The position numbers and the translations under genes are program-made. The notes under the pieces were generated by a model that saw only the letters and a program-made list of their open reading frames with translations, was not told the DNA's origin and ran no database searches. From the NCBI GenBank assembly GCA_013215375.1, contig JABSRB010000003.1:24258-88257 (forward strand): a stretch of DNA of 64,000 nucleotides. The letters are read 5' to 3'. Positions 1-7,628 of the stretch are shown here, piece by piece. The DNA is from Oceanospirillaceae bacterium. GTDB lineage: Bacteria; Pseudomonadota; Gammaproteobacteria; Pseudomonadales; Balneatricaceae. Within the stretch, counting starts at the first letter, position 1. The number at the start of each line of letters is the position of its first letter.

Positions 1-2
1 TT

Positions 3-473
3 GGCTTTTCTACACAGTTGATGGCCCATGGTGGAGCTACGGGTGTGGTTAAAGAACGAATGGAACAGATGAGTGATATGAAAAATGCGCTTAAAATACT
101 GTCTGACATGTTTCGAGGTAAGTCTGATTATGATGTGCAGCAGGTTCGCACTCAGGCAAAAATCATTAATAATCATGCTGGGGATGCATTGACGCAATTT
201 TTCCCAGAGGGAAGTTTAACGGCGCCGAGCGAAGCTAATGGTAAAATTTGGCAGCAATGGGCTGACTTTTCAGCACTGGCGGTTCAACTTAAAAGTGCCA
301 GTGGGTCTCTAGGTGAAGCTGCAGGACAACGTGCTGTCGCAGCGCCTGAAGTATTTTTAACAATGTCTATGCAAGCAGCGCCTGCTAAAGCGGTTGCGCC
401 CAGCGCTGATAGTTACTTCAAAACATTAACTAAGACCTGTTCTGCCTGCCACACGAAGTACCGTAATGAGTGA
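3..473 (+). CDS. cytochrome c' (5' end truncated by window edge)
   Basis: Periplasmic haem protein of the cytochrome c' family, a four-helix bundle that typically binds NO or takes part in electron transfer. The C-terminal haem motif CSACH, followed by TKYR, is visible close to the stop, as the family requires, and the N-terminal part carries a helix of the type GVVKERMEQMSDMKNALK seen in this family. The reading frame stays open to the first bases of the window and no signal peptide is visible, so the start lies upstream; the TTG and ATG codons at 18-23 are probably internal. The stop overlaps the start of the next cytochrome gene by 8 nt, so the two are translationally coupled. Family assignment is firm; the physiological partner is inferred. 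Confidence 0.85.
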   Translation, partial: GFSTQLMAHGGATGVVKERMEQMSDMKNALKILSDMFRGKSDYDVQQVRTQAKIINNHAGDALTQFFPEGSLTAPSEANGKIWQQWADFSALAVQLKSASGSLGEAAGQRAVAAPEVFLTMSMQAAPAKAVAPSADSYFKTLTKTCSACHTKYRNE

Positions 474-1401
474 CTTCAACAAGCAGGCATCGAGTTTAAA
501 ACTAATTTTTGGCTGGCGAGTTGGAGCTTTTCTTAAACTTTTGTCACTGATTGTTATCTTGATAGCGACACTGCTTTATTATTTGTCGATGAATCCCTCT
601 ATGTCACATCGCAGTGACAGTGTGATCGCTATCCAGCCTCAAGGTGATGTTGCTAATGGGGCATACTTAGCGCGTATCTCCGGCTGTATCGCTTGCCATA
701 CTGACACTAAAAACCCTTCTGGACTCGTTTCTGGTGCCCCTCTAAAAAGCAGCTTTGGTGTTTTTTATGCGCCTAATTTAAGCGCGGATAAAGAGTGGGG
801 TATTGGCAATTGGAGTTTGGCAGATTTCTCTACAGCGGTGCGAGAAGGGGTGTCGCCTACGGGTGAACATTATTATCCGGCTTTTCCCTACGAGTTTTTT
901 AGTAACTTTAGCGATCAAGATATCAGGGACCTCTGGGCTGCATTTCAGAGCGTTCCGGCTAATGCTAAACGCGCCCAATCCTCCGAAATTGATTTTCCGT
1001 ACAATTTGAAATTTTCGCTGCCGTTATGGAAACGGCTGTATCAATTAGATAATTCGGTTAACACTGATCAATTGCAGTTACAGCGCGGGCAGTTTTTGGT
1101 TGAGGTTGCAGGGCACTGTGCGGCTTGTCACACACCGCGTAATATACTCGGAGCTTTACAGCAAGATCAGTGGTTGCAGGGCGTTATTGCCAATGAGGGG
1201 GGGGCGCCGCCCATCACTAAAGAGGCTTTGTTGCTCAATGGCTGGGATAGCGCTGATTTAGCTTATGCTTTTAAAACCGGCATAAAACCGGACGGAGATG
1301 TATTTGGGGCTAAGATGCAAGAGATCATCGAGCAGGGCACGCAGTTTATGAGCGAGGCTGATCGCCTAGCAATGGCAGATTATCTGTTAGAGATTGAGTG
1401 A
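466..1401 (+). CDS. membrane-anchored dihaem cytochrome c
   Basis: Electron-transfer protein of 311 residues with an uncleaved N-terminal membrane helix (about residues 21-41) and two c-type haem domains, with CIACH at 74-78 and CAACH at 218-222. The second site is followed by TPRN, typical of the dihaem subunits that serve dehydrogenases in the periplasm. The second domain keeps a Met candidate for the distal ligand (GAKM), while the first has YPAFPYEFF with no Met nearby. It overlaps the cytochrome c' gene by 8 nt and probably reduces or oxidises it, although that pairing is inferred only from the operon. No dehydrogenase subunit lies downstream. Confidence 0.85.
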   Translation: MSDFNKQASSLKLIFGWRVGAFLKLLSLIVILIATLLYYLSMNPSMSHRSDSVIAIQPQGDVANGAYLARISGCIACHTDTKNPSGLVSGAPLKSSFGVFYAPNLSADKEWGIGNWSLADFSTAVREGVSPTGEHYYPAFPYEFFSNFSDQDIRDLWAAFQSVPANAKRAQSSEIDFPYNLKFSLPLWKRLYQLDNSVNTDQLQLQRGQFLVEVAGHCAACHTPRNILGALQQDQWLQGVIANEGGAPPITKEALLLNGWDSADLAYAFKTGIKPDGDVFGAKMQEIIEQGTQFMSEADRLAMADYLLEIE

Positions 1402-1486
1402 ATTTGCAACTTTGGTGGTTGGTGATTATCGCCTCTCGCTGGAGCGATGAATTTACAGTTGATCTCGCTCATTAATTGACAATAAA

Positions 1487-1520
1487 GGAGCGCCTGTTGT
1501 TTAAAGGAACAGGCTGCTCC
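1487..1520 (+). terminator. hairpin after cytochrome genes, possible terminator
   Basis: GGAGCGCCTGTT at 1487-1498 pairs with AACAGGCTGCTCC at 1508-1520 across a 9 nt loop, with one unpaired base in the stem. It lies between the converging cytochrome operon and mfd. No T-run follows on either strand, so intrinsic termination is uncertain. Its right arm overlaps the first unit of the adjoining 23 bp repeat. Confidence 0.35.
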
Positions 1521-1574
1521 ATCTAAAGCTAAAGGGCTGCTCCATCTAAAGCTTTCAGGCTGCTCCATCTAAAG
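1512..1574. repeat. three tandem copies of a 23 bp unit
   Basis: The 17-mer GGCTGCTCCATCTAAAG occurs at 1512, 1535 and 1558, exactly 23 bp apart and identical in all three copies; the 6 bp between copies vary. The array fills the gap between the converging cytochrome and mfd genes and ends 7 bp before the mfd stop codon. Confidence 0.9.
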
Positions 1575-1580
1575 GACTAC

Positions 1581-4500
1581 CTAAGCCGCTAACATTTTCA
1601 ATAACTGCTCTACTGCATTGAAACGATCTTCAGGTCCTGGCATCGGTAAAATGAATTTAAGTTGGCTTGCTCCTGCCAATTTAAAACGCTTAGGCTGTTT
1701 TTGTACTAAATCGACCAAAATCATCGGATTAATATTGGTATCGGGCGAGAACTCAATGTGACCGCTACCGGCACCTGCATCAATCTTAGTGATTTGTAAG
1801 GCGTCTGCTTGATGTTTGAGGGCGGTGATGCGAAACAGATTTTTACTGGCCTCTGGTAATAATCCAAAACGGTCGATCATTTCTATTTGTAACTCTCTTA
1901 ATTCCGTATCGTTTTTACTGCTCGAAATACGTTTGTACATCACTAAACGACTATGTACATCAGGTAGGTAATCGTCTGGAATTAAGGCGGGAATGTGTAG
2001 GTTTACCTCACTGCCGAATTGCAGCGGCTTATCTAAATTTGGGGTCTTGCCTTCACGTATAGCCTCTATCGCCTGCTCTAGCATCTCCATGTACAAGGTA
2101 AAACCTATTCCTTGAATTTGGCCGCTTTGATCGTCACCGAGTAATTCGCCGGCACCGCGAATTTCCAAATCGTGGCTGGCTAAGGTAAAGCCAGCGCCTA
2201 AGTCGGTGGCTTCAGCAATGGCATCTAAACGCTTTTTGGCGTCTTTACTGATCGCTTTTAAAGAGGGCGTGAGTAAGTAAGCGTAAGCTTGGTGGTGGGA
2301 GCGTCCTACCCGGCCGCGCAGTTGGTGTAATTGCGCCAAACCAAATTTGTCGGCGCGCTCAATGATGATGGTATTGGCATTGGGGACATCGATCCCAGTT
2401 TCGATGATGGTGGTACACAATAGAACGTTGAAGCGCTTGTGATAAAAATCGGACATAACTTGTTCGAGCTGGCGCTCACGCATTTGACCGTGACCTACAG
2501 CGATACGTGCCTCAGGGACTAACTCGGCTAAGTCACGGGCCATCTTATCGATGGTTTTTACTTCGTTGTGCAAGATATATACTTGGCCGCCACGTAGTAG
2601 CTCGCGCAATATAGCCTCTTTAATAATGCCAGGATCTGACTCGCGGACAAAGGTGTTGACCGACAGGCGTCGCGCGGGTGGGGTGGCAATAATAGATAGG
2701 TCTCGCATCCCAGACATCGCCATATTAAGTGTGCGTGGAATAGGGGTGGCGGTCATAGTAAGGATGTCGACTTCAGAGCGCATCGATTTTAAACGCTCTT
2801 TTTGCTGTACGCCAAAGCGATGTTCTTCATCGATGATGACTAATCCAAGGCGACCAAAAACAACATCTTTTTGGATCAGCTTATGTGTGCCGATAATGAT
2901 GTCTACGTTGCCCGCTTTTAGTTTTGCTAAGGTAATGCCTTGCTCCTTGGCAGTCTTGAAGCGGGAGACAATATCAATGTTGATAGCCATGTCGGCAAAT
3001 CTATCGTTGAAGTTTTCAAAGTGCTGCTGTGCCAATAAGGTGGTAGGTACTAGAATGGCGACTTGTTTGCCCGATTGCACCGCAATGAAAGCAGCGCGCA
3101 TCGCGACTTCCGTTTTACCAAAACCTACATCACCACAGATAAGGCGATCCATCGGTTGGTGAGAAGTCATGTCATTGATCACTGATTCAATGGCAAGCGC
3201 TTGATCGGGCGTTTCCTCAAAGGGGAAGTTGGCGGCGAAGCGCTGGTATTCTAAATCGGGTTTATCAAAGGAAAAACCTTTGCGCGCAGCGCGTCTGGCG
3301 TAAATGCTGAGTAGTTCAGCAGCGGTGTCGCGGATTTTTTCCGCCGCTTTTCTCCTAGCCTTGCTCCACTGTTCTGTTCCCAAGCGGTGTAAGGGTGCCA
3401 GTTCGTCGCTGCTGCCAGAATAGCGACTGATCAGATGCAAGTTGGCGACCGGCACATAGAGGGTTGCATCATTGGCATAACTTAATTTTACAAATTCATT
3501 ACTCTGATCGTCGATGACAATCGTTTCTAGTCCTAAATAGCGACCAACCCCGTGATCTATATGCACTACAGGGGAGTGCAATTGCAATTCCGTTAAATTG
3601 CGCACCACCAAGTCTGATTGAACCTTTTGCTTGCTGCGACGGCGCTGTTGAAATACTTGATGGCCAAAGAGTTGCGATTCGCTAATCACTTCCCATTGTT
3701 TAGGTGCGCTAAAACCGCGAGTTAAAGGGAAGATGCAAATGGATATTTTTGCTTTCGAGTCAACAAATTGCTGCCAGCTATCGACTTGCTTTGGCTTGAC
3801 TTTGATGCGCGCAAATAACTCTAATAGCGCTTCACGGCGCCCTGCGGACTCGGCGCAAAATAGAATTCGACTATCACTATGACTTTCTAGATGTCGCTCG
3901 AGCGCATTTAAGGGTTGTATGCTTTGTGCCTCGACACTCAGCGTTGCGGGTAATTGACAAGCGAGATTACTGCGTCCAGCACCTTCGACTGTGGCTGTGC
4001 TGAATTGTAGCTTGCGGAATGTTTTTAGTGATCCCATGAACTCATTGGCATTTAAAAACAGGGCGCTGGGTTCTAAAATGGGGTTTTCTATATCGTGACG
4101 GCGATCTTCGTAGCGCGCAGTGGCGTCTTGCCAAAATTCTTGGCATTTACTCTCCAATGCTCCCTCGTTAATGATCAAGGTGTTATCAGGCAAGTAATCA
4201 AATAAGGTATTGGTATGATCAAAAAATAACGGCAGATAATATTCGATTCCCGCTGGGGCAAAACCGTTGCTGACATCTTGATAGGTTGGGCAGTTTTTAA
4301 CACTGACATCAAAGCGCTCGCGCCACTGCCTTTTAAATAAACTAATAGCACTCTCGGTGAGAGGAAATTCACGCGCGGGCAATAAGTTGATCTCATCGAT
4401 CTTTTCAATAGAGCGCTGTGTTTCTGGATCAAAAGTACGCAGACTGTCTACTTCATCGTCAAATAAGTCGATGCGAAAGGGCTGTTGGCTGCCCATGGGG

Positions 4501-5021
4501 AATAAATCAATAATCGAACCACGAAAAGCGAACTCGCCGTGAGAAAACACACTGTCAACAGCGACATATCCCGCTTGAGTCAATTGCATGCGCAACTTAT
4601 CAATGTCGATACTTTGACCGCGTTTAACCAATAAAGTATTGGCGCTTAAAAATTCTTTGGGAACAATACGGTGCATTAGCGTGCTGACTGGCACGATGAT
4701 AATGCCCTGTTTGATCAGTGGTAGTTGATGCAGGCTGCTCAACCTGTTGGAAATAATGTCTTGGTGCGGTGAAAAATTATCATAGGGAAGAGTTTCCCAA
4801 TCGGGGAAAGGTAAAATTTGCACACCTTGATCAGCTGCAAAAAAGTTAATTTCACCTTCTAAGATTAAAGCGCTGCTAGTATCTCGACAAATAACAACGG
4901 TTAATCCCTGCTGTTGCTTAGCAGCTTGTGCAATTAACCAGCCGGCACTGGCTCCCTCAACACCGCCGAGCCATTTTGTGTCGCCATTTTTAACCGGTAA
5001 AGTAAACGCAAGCTTTGTCAA
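1581..5021 (-). CDS. mfd: transcription-repair coupling factor Mfd
   Basis: Cytoplasmic ATP-dependent translocase that removes RNA polymerase stalled at DNA lesions and recruits UvrA. Order of parts: UvrB-like N-terminal region, a CarD/RID domain that binds polymerase (around YLGLETIVIDDQSNEFVKL), then a RecG-like motor with Walker A GDVGFGKTEVA, the DEEH box in VIIDEEHRFGV, and motif VI GRVGRS, and finally a C-terminal TRCF domain. It is about 1146 residues, the usual length. TTG at 5021 is preferred over TTG at 5033 because GGGGA lies 6-7 nt upstream of it. The divergent gap neighbour is conserved in Pseudomonas. Confidence 0.97.
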   Translation of the reverse strand: MTKLAFTLPVKNGDTKWLGGVEGASAGWLIAQAAKQQQGLTVVICRDTSSALILEGEINFFAADQGVQILPFPDWETLPYDNFSPHQDIISNRLSSLHQLPLIKQGIIIVPVSTLMHRIVPKEFLSANTLLVKRGQSIDIDKLRMQLTQAGYVAVDSVFSHGEFAFRGSIIDLFPMGSQQPFRIDLFDDEVDSLRTFDPETQRSIEKIDEINLLPAREFPLTESAISLFKRQWRERFDVSVKNCPTYQDVSNGFAPAGIEYYLPLFFDHTNTLFDYLPDNTLIINEGALESKCQEFWQDATARYEDRRHDIENPILEPSALFLNANEFMGSLKTFRKLQFSTATVEGAGRSNLACQLPATLSVEAQSIQPLNALERHLESHSDSRILFCAESAGRREALLELFARIKVKPKQVDSWQQFVDSKAKISICIFPLTRGFSAPKQWEVISESQLFGHQVFQQRRRSKQKVQSDLVVRNLTELQLHSPVVHIDHGVGRYLGLETIVIDDQSNEFVKLSYANDATLYVPVANLHLISRYSGSSDELAPLHRLGTEQWSKARRKAAEKIRDTAAELLSIYARRAARKGFSFDKPDLEYQRFAANFPFEETPDQALAIESVINDMTSHQPMDRLICGDVGFGKTEVAMRAAFIAVQSGKQVAILVPTTLLAQQHFENFNDRFADMAINIDIVSRFKTAKEQGITLAKLKAGNVDIIIGTHKLIQKDVVFGRLGLVIIDEEHRFGVQQKERLKSMRSEVDILTMTATPIPRTLNMAMSGMRDLSIIATPPARRLSVNTFVRESDPGIIKEAILRELLRGGQVYILHNEVKTIDKMARDLAELVPEARIAVGHGQMRERQLEQVMSDFYHKRFNVLLCTTIIETGIDVPNANTIIIERADKFGLAQLHQLRGRVGRSHHQAYAYLLTPSLKAISKDAKKRLDAIAEATDLGAGFTLASHDLEIRGAGELLGDDQSGQIQGIGFTLYMEMLEQAIEAIREGKTPNLDKPLQFGSEVNLHIPALIPDDYLPDVHSRLVMYKRISSSKNDTELRELQIEMIDRFGLLPEASKNLFRITALKHQADALQITKIDAGAGSGHIEFSPDTNINPMILVDLVQKQPKRFKLAGASQLKFILPMPGPEDRFNAVEQLLKMLAA

Positions 5022-5072
5022 TTTATTCCCCAAATTTGTACGGTTTAGTGTGCTAGTCAGTGATTGAATAGA

Positions 5073-5099
5073 GATGAGTTAGGCGGCGCCTAAATCATC
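5073..5099 (+). repeat. 27 bp dispersed palindrome, copy A
   Basis: Half sites GATGAGTTAGGC and GCCTAAATCATC flank a short centre. The copy is preceded by ATAGA and followed by AAAG and a T-rich, C-rich tail, features shared with copies at 52067 and 55622. It lies between divergent mfd and gap. Confidence 0.85.
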
Positions 5100-5324
5100 A
5101 AAGAGTTGGTTTTTCCCCCTCTTTGCTACTACGACTGTTTTTTGCTTTTTCACGCTTAATATACCCCCTCTTCACTGAGTGAATGCTAGCGAAGCGAGAG
5201 AGCTTAATTAATCAATAAACTTTATTTATGCGGTGCTTTGAGGCCTTATATTAAGCTAGATTGAGTGGGATTATTACTACATTTTACTAATTAACGATTA
5301 TAGTCAAAAGTCATTGTCAAAGCG

Positions 5325-5360
5325 TTGCCCAAGCGGTCGTAAATAGACATAATGACCGCT
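5325..5360 (+). promoter_or_regulatory. predicted gap promoter with overlapping inverted repeat
   Basis: TTGCCC (5325-5330) and CATAAT (5348-5353) are separated by 17 bp and form a plausible sigma-70 promoter about 38 bp upstream of the GTG start. A perfect 7 bp inverted repeat, AGCGGTC (5332-5338) and GACCGCT (5354-5360), encloses the -10 element, an arrangement expected of an operator or of a 5' hairpin. This is prediction only. Confidence 0.4.
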
Positions 5361-5391
5361 CAAATTATCACCAAATTTATTGGAGAATATT

Positions 5392-6828
5392 GTGAGTCGA
5401 GAGCAAGTTTTTTCAGCGTGGAAGCAGCGTGAAGCCTTAACCGAGAAAATGGTTCCACTGGTCGGAGAATTGTTTCGAGAGCATAATGTAGAGACGTCTG
5501 TGTTTGGTCGTCTGTTAGTTAAGCGTTCAGTTATTGATATTTTAAAGGCGCACCGTTTTGGGCGCCAGATCGAAAGTAAAGAACTCACTGTTGATGATAC
5601 TTATCCCGTATTAAAAAACTTATCAGAGATGAAAATAAAAAATGCGCATGTAGATATAGCAAAGTTAGCGGTTAAATATCGCGAGCAGAGCGAGCATGCG
5701 GATTTAATGTCTTTTATGAGTGCAGAGTTAGCCCCTGCTGTTGCGGATAATAATGCCGGTGCTACAGACGTGGTGTTGTATGGCTTCGGACGTATTGGCC
5801 GTTTACTTGCCCGGCTGTTACTTGAGCAGACTGGCGGTGGCAGCGGCTTGCGTTTAAGTGCCATTGTAGTACGTAAAGGCAAGGCGAAATTTGATTTAGA
5901 AAAACGTGCCAGCTTGCTGCGTCGCGACTCTGTTCACGGTGCTTTTAAGGGCAATATCACGGTTGATGAAGAAAATCATGCACTCATCGCCAATGGTAAT
6001 TTGATTAAGATTATTTTTGCCAATAGTCCCGATGAAGTTGATTACACTAAACATGGCATTAACAATGCGCTAGTGATTGATAATACCGGTATTTGGCGTG
6101 ATGAAGAGAGTCTAAATCAGCACCTTAAGTGTCCAGGTGTGGCTAAAGTATTACTGACAGCGCCGGGCAAGGGCATTAAAAATATCGTCATGGGTGTTAA
6201 CCAAGACGACGTATTAGATGAAGATAATATCGTCTCTGCCGCCTCTTGCACCACCAACGCTATCACGCCAGTACTCAAGGCAATGTGTGATGAGTACGGT
6301 GTCGTCAATGGCCACGTCGAGACTATTCACTCATTTACCAATGATCAGAACTTAATTGATAATTACCACAAAGGTGATCGTCGTGGCCGCGCCGCCACAC
6401 TGAACATGGTGATTACTGAAACGGGTGCTGCTAAGGCTGTTTCTAAAGCGCTGCCAGAAATGGAAGGCAAGCTGTCTGGTAGCTCTATTCGTGTGCCTAC
6501 TCCCAACGTCTCTATCGCTATTCTAAATTTGAACTTAGAAAAAGCAGCGGATAAAGAGAGTTTGAACGAGTTTTTACGCAATACTGCTCAGCACTCTAGT
6601 TTGCAAAAGCAAATTGGTTACAGCATTTCACCAGAAGCCGTATCGACCGATTTTGTAGGTTCACGCTCGGCAGGTACTGTGGATGCTCTGGCTACCATTG
6701 CTGAAGGTGGTAAGAGCTGTGTGCTCTACGTTTGGTATGACAATGAGTTTGGTTACAGCTGTCAGGTGATGCGCTTGGCAAAACGTATGACTAGACACAC
6801 ATTGCAGGCATATCCTATAGAGGACTAA
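5392..6828 (+). CDS. gap: long-form glyceraldehyde-3-phosphate dehydrogenase
   Basis: Cytoplasmic glycolytic/gluconeogenic enzyme that interconverts glyceraldehyde-3-phosphate and 1,3-bisphosphoglycerate with NAD(P). It belongs to the long GAPDH group (about 480 residues against about 335), with a helical N-terminal extension of about 125 residues before the Rossmann motif YGFGRIGRLLAR. The catalytic Cys sits in SAASCTTNAI, and the substrate-binding region TGAAKAVSKALPEMEGKLSG is intact. GTG at 5392 is chosen because GGAG lies 6 nt upstream; a TTG at 5380 would precede that site. It resembles the Pseudomonas aeruginosa homologue that also sits beside mfd. The role of the extension is not known to me. 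Confidence 0.95.
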   Translation: MSREQVFSAWKQREALTEKMVPLVGELFREHNVETSVFGRLLVKRSVIDILKAHRFGRQIESKELTVDDTYPVLKNLSEMKIKNAHVDIAKLAVKYREQSEHADLMSFMSAELAPAVADNNAGATDVVLYGFGRIGRLLARLLLEQTGGGSGLRLSAIVVRKGKAKFDLEKRASLLRRDSVHGAFKGNITVDEENHALIANGNLIKIIFANSPDEVDYTKHGINNALVIDNTGIWRDEESLNQHLKCPGVAKVLLTAPGKGIKNIVMGVNQDDVLDEDNIVSAASCTTNAITPVLKAMCDEYGVVNGHVETIHSFTNDQNLIDNYHKGDRRGRAATLNMVITETGAAKAVSKALPEMEGKLSGSSIRVPTPNVSIAILNLNLEKAADKESLNEFLRNTAQHSSLQKQIGYSISPEAVSTDFVGSRSAGTVDALATIAEGGKSCVLYVWYDNEFGYSCQVMRLAKRMTRHTLQAYPIED

Positions 6829-6919
6829 CCTTATTAAAAGAGGCTTTAACATAGCGGCTGACGTTCTATAACTTCGCTATGTTTTGTAACAGTTTCTGAG
6901 TATTAAGACTAAAATAATA

Positions 6920-6949
6920 AACGCGCTCTTAAATTAGCGCGTTTTTTTT
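6920..6949 (+). terminator. rho-independent terminator of gap
   Basis: AACGCGCT pairs with AGCGCGTT across an 8 nt loop and runs straight into eight or more T residues. It lies about 90 bp after the gap stop. Confidence 0.85.
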
Positions 6950-7081
6950 GTTTTTAAAATACCCTTTAGAATAAATTCAGTTTCCGTAAAGTGTTGATGT
7001 TGTTTAATAAACCCTCTTAAAATGGTCGAGATTTGAAGCATCTTGCCAATCACATCAGCAGTAATTTCAGGGAATGTAATA

Positions 7082-7528
7082 ATGAGCAGTACCAGTGGCA
7101 AATCAAAACCTATTTGGATCGTAATAGGGGCGCTATTAGTGATTGTTTTAGTGTTTTTTTTATTAAATAAACAACAGTTTATAGACAGTGACGTGAGTGG
7201 GGCGCAAATACAGCTGGGCGATAAATCCAATAGTAACTTCCAAATAGTCGTTTATTATTTCCCAGAAAAAGAGTCCGAAGCGCAAGCTCTCACTTATTAC
7301 TTTAAAGAGCATGGTTATAATATTTCGATGCAACCCGCTGCCAATGAACCGGCATTAACGGGTTCTAAAAAATCACCTAGTCATATATTTTTCAATCGTA
7401 GTGAAATAGATAAGGCTATGAAAATCAAGTCGCTTATAGAGGATGTGATTGGAAAATCGGTGAACGCTTATCGCTTTCACGAGGAGCAAACCGACCCTTC
7501 TATGATGATGGTGTTTACCGCCCACTAA
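7082..7528 (+). CDS. hypothetical single-pass membrane protein
   Basis: A 148-residue protein I do not recognise. It has a short polar N-terminus, one hydrophobic helix (about residues 11-28: IWIVIGALLVIVLVFFLL), and a soluble part of about 115 residues that should lie in the periplasm. The soluble part contains alternating strand and helix-like segments (FQIVVYYF, EAQALTYYFKEHGYNI, HIFFNRSEIDKAMKIKSLIEDVI), suggesting a small alpha/beta fold. ATG at 7082 is chosen because AGGGA lies 6-7 nt upstream. It stands alone between the gap terminator and the EAL protein gene about 100 bp downstream. Confidence 0.6.
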   Translation: MSSTSGKSKPIWIVIGALLVIVLVFFLLNKQQFIDSDVSGAQIQLGDKSNSNFQIVVYYFPEKESEAQALTYYFKEHGYNISMQPAANEPALTGSKKSPSHIFFNRSEIDKAMKIKSLIEDVIGKSVNAYRFHEEQTDPSMMMVFTAH

Positions 7529-7628
7529 AAGACATGTCAATGTCTCTTATGCGGTGCAGTGTCATTAAATTGTAATATAAATGTCATTTAATCTAGCTAT
7601 CGATTTAGTAAAGATAGGTAGTATTTTA

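Larger units (their letters stand above)
5034..5391. other. divergent mfd/gap intergenic region
   Basis: This stretch of about 358 bp separates two divergent genes and holds no convincing ORF. It contains one copy of the 27 bp palindrome family (5073-5099), pyrimidine-rich DNA (about 5108-5175), an AT-rich stretch, and the predicted gap promoter with a flanking inverted repeat (5325-5360). No mfd promoter could be assigned with confidence. Confidence 0.7.

Noticed and set aside
1512..1574. CRISPR array
   Set aside because: Only three units with 6 bp between 17 bp copies; real arrays have longer repeats and unique spacers of about 30 bp, and no cas gene is present.
2551..3162. 203-codon open frame antisense to mfd
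   Set aside because: Shadow of the conserved helicase domain; composition rich in Ser, Arg and Cys and no ribosome binding site.
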